A stretch of DNA of 10,142 nucleotides from assembly GCA_002725365.1 (NCBI GenBank), contig PBOW01000041.1, forward strand, positions 1 through 10,142, given 5' to 3'. Of this stretch, positions 1 to 4,716 are shown piece by piece. The notes beneath the pieces were generated by a model that was given only the letters and a program-made list of their open reading frames with translations, was not told the origin of the DNA and ran no database searches. Numbering within the stretch: position 1 is the stretch's first letter; each line of letters opens with the position of its first letter. The translations under genes were made by a program, and so were the position numbers. This stretch comes from Chloroflexota bacterium (GTDB lineage Bacteria; Chloroflexota; Dehalococcoidia; UBA2979).

Positions 1-1
1 C

Positions 2-178
2 GGCGAACCAGTATGGGAGTGGTGGAATCCTGTTTTTAACAGTTCTGCCAACGATGGAGAATCAATGGCATTTTTATTTCGAGCATATCGATACCCGCAG
101 GATTTCCCAGGATTTGCCGGGAAAGAATTAAATCCTGAGAGTTTAAATGAGCTGAACAAGCAATATGCTTTGATATAG
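2..178 (+). CDS. C-terminal end of a possible arylsulfotransferase-like protein (5' truncated)
   Basis: An open frame enters at the left edge (codons start at base 2) and runs 58 codons to a TAG at 176-178. No start codon with a ribosome binding site lies inside, so this is the tail of a gene beginning outside the window. The peptide begins GEPVWEWWNPVF and contains FRAYRYPQDFPGFAGK, then a polar end (ELNPESLNELNK). From memory, a GEVVWEW-NP strand followed by a YRAYRYPPDYPGL-like segment occurs near the C-terminus of arylsulfotransferase (ASST)-like beta-propeller proteins, and this is the basis of the tentative name. The fragment has no catalytic residue that would prove it. It ends 65 bases before the next start codon on the same strand. 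I am fairly sure it is coding and unsure of the family. Confidence 0.5.
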   Translation, partial: GEPVWEWWNPVFNSSANDGESMAFLFRAYRYPQDFPGFAGKELNPESLNELNKQYALI

Positions 179-226
179 CTGAGTTACTTTCAAATTATCG
201 AATTCCGAAAGGTACTGGGCTGCGAG

Positions 227-233
227 AAAGGAG
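227..233 (+). promoter_or_regulatory. Ribosome binding site that decides the NTF2-like start
   Basis: AAAGGAG at 227-233 is a strong Shine-Dalgarno match. It lies 10 bases before the ATG at 244 and only one base before an in-frame GTG at 235. The ATG at 244 is therefore the more plausible start, which makes the protein three residues shorter than the longest reading. Confidence 0.65.
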
Positions 234-243
234 TGTGTGCATT

Positions 244-657
244 ATGAGTGAAGAAGCGATTCAAGAGGCGAAAGATACATTTGAGAGATGGCTAGCAGCT
301 TTTAACGCTCGGGATGATCAAGGAATGGTCGCAGAGATGCATTTCCCTCATCATAGGCTTGTAGCGACTAAATTTGATTCGTGGTCGACTGCCGAGGAAT
401 ATGCAGCGGGCCAGCGAGCAATCGATGAGCGACTTGTGGCTGAGGGCTGGGATCATACATTTTTAGTCTCGATGGAAGCCGTGCAAAGTAGCGCAAGTAA
501 AGTTCATCTGGTATTGCATCAGTCCCGCAGAAAAAAAGACGGGACTGAATACAATGGCTTTGACACTCTGTGGGTCTTCACGAAAGTGGACGGGCGCTGG
601 GGTGCGAAATTACGTTCTTCATTTCTTACGGCTGAGGCGCAAGTGTATTCAAACTAA
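244..657 (+). CDS. NTF2-like / SnoaL-fold small protein
   Basis: This 137-residue protein has the look of the NTF2-like superfamily (SnoaL, ketosteroid isomerase-like fold). An N-terminal helix is followed by the typical phrase RWLAAFNARDDQGMVAEMHFPHHRL (about residues 15-39). The rest alternates strands, ending in a beta-rich part with FDTLWVFTKVDGRWGAKLRSSF (about residues 106-127), the usual final sheet of the fold. Its length matches the family's 120-150 residues. The superfamily covers many small-molecule enzymes and binding proteins in a cone-shaped pocket, so no reaction can be assigned. There is no signal peptide or membrane segment, so it is probably cytoplasmic. The start is set by AAAGGAG ten bases upstream of ATG 244. 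It ends 62 bases before the SucD-like gene, with two hairpins in between, so the two may be only partly co-expressed. Confidence 0.8.
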   Translation: MSEEAIQEAKDTFERWLAAFNARDDQGMVAEMHFPHHRLVATKFDSWSTAEEYAAGQRAIDERLVAEGWDHTFLVSMEAVQSSASKVHLVLHQSRRKKDGTEYNGFDTLWVFTKVDGRWGAKLRSSFLTAEAQVYSN

Positions 658-659
658 CC

Positions 660-680
660 ATTTGCGAGGGCCTCGCAAAT
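660..680. promoter_or_regulatory. Perfect 10-bp inverted repeat (hairpin or operator)
   Basis: The left arm ATTTGCGAGG and right arm CCTCGCAAAT are exact reverse complements separated by a single G. In RNA this would fold as a nine-base-pair stem with a GGC loop. It starts two bases after the stop codon of the NTF2-like gene. No run of T follows on either side, so it is not a classical intrinsic terminator. It could be a U-tract-free terminator, an RNA-stability hairpin at the end of the first message, or a dimeric repressor site for the downstream sucD-like gene. Confidence 0.6.
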
Positions 681-683
681 AGA

Positions 684-702
684 GAGATTAGCCATTAATC
701 TC
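684..702 (+). promoter_or_regulatory. Second hairpin just upstream of the sucD-like ribosome binding site
   Basis: GAGATTA and TAATCTC form a perfect seven-base-pair stem around the five-base loop GCCAT. It starts four bases after the first hairpin and ends nine bases before the G-rich ribosome binding site (711-717) of the SucD-like gene. Placed there it could influence translation initiation or mark a processed 5' end. It has no T-tract. The symmetry is seen directly and the role is inferred. Confidence 0.5.
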
Positions 703-719
703 AGGGCATTGGGGGGATT

Positions 720-1619
720 ATGTCTATCCTGATTGACGAACATACAACTTTTATTATCCAGGGAATCACGGGTCGTGAAGCCGTGACAATGACTCGAGAA
801 TGTCTCGACTATGGTGCGAAGGTAATTGGCGGAGTGACACCGGGACGAAGTGGGCGGCAGGTCCATGGTCTTCCGGTAGAGGATACAGTCCTTGCCTTTA
901 CAGATCGAGAACGTGTTGATGCTGCAGTCGTCTCAGTACCTCCAGCATTCGCTGCAGATGCAGCATTAGAGGCAATCGAGGCTGGAGTTCCTCTGGTAGT
1001 TATCGTGACGGAACGTATTCCTCGTAAGCAGGTAGCGCAGGTTATGGAAGTAGCACAACGGCATGGAACTCGAGTGATCGGCCCGAACTGTTTGGGAATC
1101 ATTTCGCCAGGTAAATCGAGAGTCGGCGGTCTCGGCGGGCAAGCTGAATCCTGTAAGCGTGCCTTTGCACCAGGAAAAATCGGAGTGATGTCCCGATCGG
1201 GTGGTATGACAGTAGAAATTGCAAACTCTCTATCTGAAGCAGGTCTCGGAATCTCCACTGCTGTAAGTATTGGTGGAGACCCAATTATTGGCTCATCCTA
1301 CGCTGAACTAATGCCACTTTTTGATGCTGATTCTGAAACTGAGGCGATCGCTATCTACTCAGAGCCTGGAGGTAGAGCGGAATACGAGTTGGCTGAATAC
1401 ATGGAAGAATCAGGTTCAAAAAAACCAATTGTTGCATTTATGGCCGGCCGGTTCATTGACGAAATGCCTGGTATGCGGTTTGGACACGCCGGTACAATAG
1501 TTGAAGGAAAAGCTGACACAGCTGCCTCAAAGATTGAAAATCTCAGGGAAGCTGGCATAACTGTAGCTGAGCGGGTAGGTGAAATACCGACGTTATTGAA
1601 AGAGTTACTTGGAAATTAG
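720..1619 (+). CDS. sucD: Succinyl-CoA synthetase alpha subunit-like protein (SucD family)
   Basis: The 299-residue protein matches the alpha subunit of ADP/GDP-forming succinate-CoA ligase (about 290 residues). The N-terminal CoA-binding Rossmann domain has GITGREA (15-21) and GGVTPGRSG (37-45). GPNCLGIISPG (121-131) and the ligase-domain SRSGGM (158-163) and GGDPIIGSSY (185-194) follow. The active-site histidine that is phosphorylated in this family is His256 in RFGHAGTIVEG. A SEPGG segment (214-218) occupies the place of the E. coli GEIGG segment. The enzyme normally works with a SucC beta subunit that binds nucleotide, but no such gene is in the window. Malate-CoA or other acid-CoA ligase alpha subunits look alike, so the substrate is open. 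The ATG at 720 follows GGGGGGA at a short spacing. The ferredoxin-like gene begins 13 bases after its stop, suggesting one transcript. Confidence 0.88.
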   Translation: MSILIDEHTTFIIQGITGREAVTMTRECLDYGAKVIGGVTPGRSGRQVHGLPVEDTVLAFTDRERVDAAVVSVPPAFAADAALEAIEAGVPLVVIVTERIPRKQVAQVMEVAQRHGTRVIGPNCLGIISPGKSRVGGLGGQAESCKRAFAPGKIGVMSRSGGMTVEIANSLSEAGLGISTAVSIGGDPIIGSSYAELMPLFDADSETEAIAIYSEPGGRAEYELAEYMEESGSKKPIVAFMAGRFIDEMPGMRFGHAGTIVEGKADTAASKIENLREAGITVAERVGEIPTLLKELLGN

Positions 1620-1632
1620 TGGACAGAGGCTT

Positions 1633-1863
1633 ATGTCAGAAAACAATGGGATGTTCATTCGAGTCGATATCGAAGAGTCGCTTAATGAAGACACAGAGTT
1701 GTGTAAACTTCTAGTCGAGTCTTGTCCGGTAGATATTTTCGCTCTTGGTGATGCCGATGAGCTCACAACGGTGGCAGAGAACCTCGATGAGTGCACGTTG
1801 TGTGATATATGTACTGACGCGGCCCCCGGTCAAGTTCAGATCGTAAAACTATATCGGGAATAA
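1633..1863 (+). CDS. Single-cluster ferredoxin-like protein (degenerate dicluster fold)
   Basis: This is a small acidic protein of 76 residues. It carries Cys31-Pro32 in the first half and Cys54-x2-Cys57-x2-Cys60 in the second. In bacterial 2[4Fe-4S] ferredoxins one cluster is held by the CxxCxxC of the second motif plus the Cys-Pro cysteine of the first, and that full set is present here. The other cluster would need cysteines at 21, 24, 27 and 64. Only Cys24 is left, with Thr21, Leu27 and Ala64 at the rest. The protein should therefore bind one [4Fe-4S] cluster, much like FixX or the ferredoxin domain of archaeal RNA polymerase subunit D. It is probably a soluble electron carrier or a structural iron-sulfur protein. 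ATG 1633 follows AGAGG at 1625-1629. An in-frame TTG at 1609 inside the preceding gene is less likely. It sits 13 bases after the SucD-like gene. Confidence 0.75.
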   Translation: MSENNGMFIRVDIEESLNEDTELCKLLVESCPVDIFALGDADELTTVAENLDECTLCDICTDAAPGQVQIVKLYRE

Positions 1864-1871
1864 GTTCTTTT

Positions 1872-2123
1872 TTATTTGCTAGCAACTGTTGAATAATCAA
1901 CGCCTTTTTGCTGCTGGTGTTTCGCTTCTGTACGCAAGCATTGGGTGCACACGTTGAGCCTTTGCCATCGCCCATCTACAAATATTCTTTTCTTATGAAC
2001 ATTTGGTTTAAACATGCGATTTCTCTTTTGAGCCTTGCGTTCCCAGTTTCCACCGTGCTTGTACCGTATGGATCTACCAAATACGGTTTTTTTTGGGCAA
2101 ATGTCACACTTTCCTGAAGCCAT
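1872..2123 (-). CDS. rpmB: 50S ribosomal protein L28
   Basis: The 83-residue basic protein is L28 of the large ribosomal subunit. It begins MASGKCDICPKKTVFG, matching the L28 start (C-x-x-C, then G-K-x-P/T-x-x-G). The centre has the typical R-x-F-K-P-N segment (36-41) and RIFVDGRWQRLNV (46-58). The four cysteines Cys6, Cys9, Cys59 and Cys62 form the zinc-ribbon version of L28; many L28 proteins lack them. The C-terminal tail after about residue 65 is rich in Lys and Gln and longer than in some relatives. ATG 2123 (- strand) is preceded by AGGA seven bases upstream. The gene is divergent from fakA, as rpmB is from the yloU-yloV genes in Bacillus. Its stop codon lies eight bases from that of the ferredoxin-like gene, so the two genes converge. 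Confidence 0.93.
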   Translation of the reverse strand: MASGKCDICPKKTVFGRSIRYKHGGNWERKAQKRNRMFKPNVHKKRIFVDGRWQRLNVCTQCLRTEAKHQQQKGVDYSTVASK

Positions 2124-2213
2124 AAGATTGTCCTAGTTTTCGTAGAATTATGTTCTCTGGGATCTATATACTACCTATATTACCCCGTAACGGTCGAATG
2201 GAAGGGCTGTTCA
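2124..2213. promoter_or_regulatory. Divergent promoter region between rpmB and fakA
   Basis: This 90-base gap must carry the leftward promoter for rpmB and probably the rightward one for fakA-fakB-recG. It contains an AT-rich block at about 2161-2182. On the + strand TATACT (2167-2172) and TATATT (2176-2181) resemble -10 boxes, and on the - strand TAATAT (2182-2177) does. No convincing -35 box is visible at 16-18 bases from any of them, so exact promoters are not claimed. No terminator or riboswitch-like structure was seen. Confidence 0.4.
2200..2206 (+). promoter_or_regulatory. Ribosome binding site supporting the GTG start of fakA
   Basis: GGAAGGG at 2200-2206 ends seven bases before the GTG at 2214. 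No ATG gives a full-length FakA in this frame, so the GTG start rests on this site. Confidence 0.55.
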
Positions 2214-3824
2214 GTGAGTGAAAACACAATTACCACCAGCGAACTAATCAGCGCTTTAAAACTCGCTGAGACTTGGCTTGAAATTAATCGCGACGGTGTC
2301 AACGCAATTAACGTGTATCCGGTTCCAGACGGCGATACAGGAACAAACATGTTACTCACATTGCGTCAGGCGATTGAAGCCACAGGAGAACCAGCTCCTG
2401 GGCACATGGGAGATATGCTCGCAAAACTTTCTCGTGGGGCACTATTAGGGGCCAGAGGTAATTCAGGGGTTATTCTTTCTCAAATGATTGCTGGTCTTGC
2501 CTCTGGGCTTGTGGACGCTAGGGAATCGGTGACGATTGAAGAGTTCGCAGCTGGTCTGCAGAGTGCATCTGATAATGCGTATAGAGTGATATCAGAGCCG
2601 GTTGAAGGCACGATGCTTACAGTGATGCGTGAGTCAGCCGCCGCAGGAATTGGACTTATCGGAAAGGCTGAATTTCTCGAAACCATAGTTGCTGAGGCAT
2701 TTGATTCCGTTGATCGAACACCCAATTTGTTGTCTACGCTGGCCGAAGCTGGTGTAGTTGATTCGGGCGGTATGGGTGTTGCTGTTGTCCTTCAAGGATT
2801 GAAATTTTCACTTCTTGGTGAAAACCTTCCCGACTCACCAGTTGTCGGCGACGACATCAAAGTAGAGATGAGCGGTGTCGAGCATGAAGGATATGGCTAT
2901 TGCACGGAGTTCGTAGTTCTTGCCGATATCGAGAAAAATATCTTTGAAAAACAATTATCAAGTCTTGGCGGAGAATCAATACTAGTTGTTGGTGAACCGG
3001 GGGCTATACGGGTGCATGTACATATGGAAGATCCTGGACCTGCGCTGACTGCTGCAGTTGGACATGGAGAAACTGTTTCCATCAAAATCGATAATATGCA
3101 AATTCAGCATGATGCCTGGGCTGAAGACGCTTCAGGCTCGAATAATTTAAGTGAGAAGAAAGATTTACCGGCCATCGGACTGGTCTCGGTTGCCCGTGGA
3201 GACGGACTTGTCACAAGTTTTCATGAACTCGGGGCTGGTCTCGTGCTGAACGGAGGAGACACTGGCAAGGCGTCGGCTGGTGAACTCTTGGAGTCGGCAC
3301 CAGCCGTGGGCCGGGACCATGTCATATTACTCCCTAACGATAAAGATGTAGTGCTGGCGGCTGAGCAAGCTGCAGCGGAAAGTGAAAACTTTCTCCGGGT
3401 AGTCCCCAGCAGATCTGTTGTGCAGGGCCTCGCAGCGGCTCTAGCTTATTTACCTGAGGGCGATGTAGATGAAATTGTTTCAACTATGACTGAATCGTTA
3501 GGTAGTGTGCAATCAATCGAGATCTCGACATCCGTTCGTGATACATCCGTAAATGGGATAGAAATCAGAAATGGAGACGGCATAGGATTTCTTGATGGGA
3601 AACTTGTGTCTTCACAGCAGACCGTTATAGAAACATTTATTCAAACGCTTAAATTAGCGGATGCACAGGATGGAGAAATTCTGACAATTTACACTGGTAA
3701 AGATATGACGGAGGATGATCTCGAAAGCATGGAGTCTGACCTGCGACGTACCTTTTCTGAGCTTGAATTAGATATAGTGGATGGTGGACAACCACTTTAT
3801 CCAATTGTGGCTAGCCTTGAATAG
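2214..3824 (+). CDS. fakA: Fatty acid kinase ATP-binding subunit FakA (YloV/DhaL-DegV family)
   Basis: The 536-residue protein has the three-part layout and length (about 550) of FakA, which phosphorylates FakB-bound fatty acids to acyl-phosphate for phospholipid synthesis. Residues 1-200 are the DhaL (dihydroxyacetone-kinase L) nucleotide domain: PVPDGDTGTNM (36-46) with the Mg-binding aspartates, ARGNSGVILSQM (80-91) and DSGGMGV (183-189). The middle domain has Cys230 in GYGYCTEF and His268/His270 in VHVHMEDPG, matching the Cys/His/His set known in Staphylococcus FakA. The C-terminal part (about 318-536), which in the family contacts FakB, includes LLPNDKDVVLAAEQAA (372-387). One oddity is at residues 347-354: GGDTGKAS replaces the usual GGQTMNPS motif. 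The protein is soluble and acts at the inner membrane face. The gene starts with GTG, 40 bases separate it from fakB, and it probably heads the operon. Confidence 0.92.
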   Translation: MSENTITTSELISALKLAETWLEINRDGVNAINVYPVPDGDTGTNMLLTLRQAIEATGEPAPGHMGDMLAKLSRGALLGARGNSGVILSQMIAGLASGLVDARESVTIEEFAAGLQSASDNAYRVISEPVEGTMLTVMRESAAAGIGLIGKAEFLETIVAEAFDSVDRTPNLLSTLAEAGVVDSGGMGVAVVLQGLKFSLLGENLPDSPVVGDDIKVEMSGVEHEGYGYCTEFVVLADIEKNIFEKQLSSLGGESILVVGEPGAIRVHVHMEDPGPALTAAVGHGETVSIKIDNMQIQHDAWAEDASGSNNLSEKKDLPAIGLVSVARGDGLVTSFHELGAGLVLNGGDTGKASAGELLESAPAVGRDHVILLPNDKDVVLAAEQAAAESENFLRVVPSRSVVQGLAAALAYLPEGDVDEIVSTMTESLGSVQSIEISTSVRDTSVNGIEIRNGDGIGFLDGKLVSSQQTVIETFIQTLKLADAQDGEILTIYTGKDMTEDDLESMESDLRRTFSELELDIVDGGQPLYPIVASLE

Positions 3825-3851
3825 CTAGGTTTCACTAGACAGATGATAGTT

Positions 3852-3857
3852 AGGGAG
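3852..3857 (+). promoter_or_regulatory. Ribosome binding site that decides the fakB start
   Basis: AGGGAG at 3852-3857 lies one base before an ATG at 3859 and seven bases before an in-frame ATG at 3865. The second ATG has normal spacing, so the protein most likely begins MTLRILTDTA. Confidence 0.65.
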
Positions 3858-3864
3858 AATGATT

Positions 3865-4704
3865 ATGACGTTGCGAATACTTACTGATACCGCGAGCGAT
3901 ATTCCAGATTCGACGGCGGAAGAATTGGGCATCGGACTGATAGAGTTGAATATCCATTTTGGCGACGAGATGTTGAAAGATAGGCGTGATATAGACACTC
4001 GGCAGTTTTTTGAACGCCTAGCAACTGACTCTGTTCATCCAGCAACTTCGCAGCCGTCACCTGGCGAGTTTGCGGAAGCATACCAATCGTTGATTGATGA
4101 TGGTGCGGATGAAATTCTATTTGTATCTATCCACGGGAGTCTCTCTGGTACGTTGGATTCGGCGAAGCAGGCAATTGAATTGGTGTCAGGGGCACGAATC
4201 GATACAGTGGACACGCACCGAGTATCTTTCGCACAGGGAGTCGCCGCAGTCAGGGCAGCTGAAATCGCCAAGAATGGTGGCACTCTTGACGAAGCAAAAG
4301 CGGTCGCGGAAGAAGTTGCCGAAAGATCAAATTCTTTGGTGATTGCAGACACGTTGGAGTACCTGAAAAAAGGTGGCCGTCTCAATCAAAGTCAGTATCT
4401 TCTAGGTTCGATGATGCGAGTCAAACCAATTCTAGGAGTTGGTGCTGAACCTCCATATGTGACCATCGCCACTAGGGTCCGCACCCTTAAGAAGGCATTA
4501 GCAACGATGGTTGATATGGCTACACAACAGAAAATTGAGTGGGCAGCGATTGTCCATGGTGAAGGCCTTGAGAATGCTCAAGCAGTGCAGGAGTTGCTAC
4601 AGCCGCATTTGCCTGATGTACCTATATACGATGTCACACCCGTTTTGGGAGTTCACCTTGGTCCAGGTACAGTTGGCCTGCACTGGTTACCAGCCAAAGA
4701 CTGA
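3865..4704 (+). CDS. fakB: Fatty acid-binding protein FakB (DegV family)
   Basis: The 279-residue protein is a DegV family member, the acyl-carrier partner of FakA. It binds a fatty acid, presents it to FakA for phosphorylation, and passes the acyl-phosphate on towards PlsX or PlsY. The N-terminal ILTDTASDIP (5-14) is the family start. HPATSQPSPGEF (58-69) carries the Thr-Ser pair that binds the carboxylate, and GSLSGT (91-96) is the second ligand loop. DTLEYLKKGGRL (162-173) is the classic DegV helix, and the C-terminal HLGPGTVGL (264-272) closes the pocket. Chain-length or saturation preference cannot be read from the sequence. The gene directly follows fakA, which supports a dedicated FakA-FakB pair, and its stop is 12 bases before recG. 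ATG 3865 is chosen over 3859 on ribosome binding site spacing. Confidence 0.92.
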   Translation: MTLRILTDTASDIPDSTAEELGIGLIELNIHFGDEMLKDRRDIDTRQFFERLATDSVHPATSQPSPGEFAEAYQSLIDDGADEILFVSIHGSLSGTLDSAKQAIELVSGARIDTVDTHRVSFAQGVAAVRAAEIAKNGGTLDEAKAVAEEVAERSNSLVIADTLEYLKKGGRLNQSQYLLGSMMRVKPILGVGAEPPYVTIATRVRTLKKALATMVDMATQQKIEWAAIVHGEGLENAQAVQELLQPHLPDVPIYDVTPVLGVHLGPGTVGLHWLPAKD

Positions 4705-4716
4705 GGATGGCGATCC

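Noticed and set aside
809..1258. 149-codon open frame on the - strand inside the sucD-like gene
   Set aside because: Antisense shadow of a well-supported gene. The translation is rich in Pro, Arg and Thr with no recognisable family or ribosome binding site.
1864..1871. T-rich stretch between the ferredoxin-like gene and rpmB as a bidirectional terminator
   Set aside because: There is a T run but no stem-loop of useful length before it on either strand.
1908..2117. 69-codon open frame on the + strand opposite rpmB
   Set aside because: It lies wholly inside the confident L28 gene on the other strand and resembles no known protein.
4035..4385. 116-codon antisense frame inside fakB
   Set aside because: Shadow of the conserved DegV-family reading; no ribosome binding site or family resemblance.
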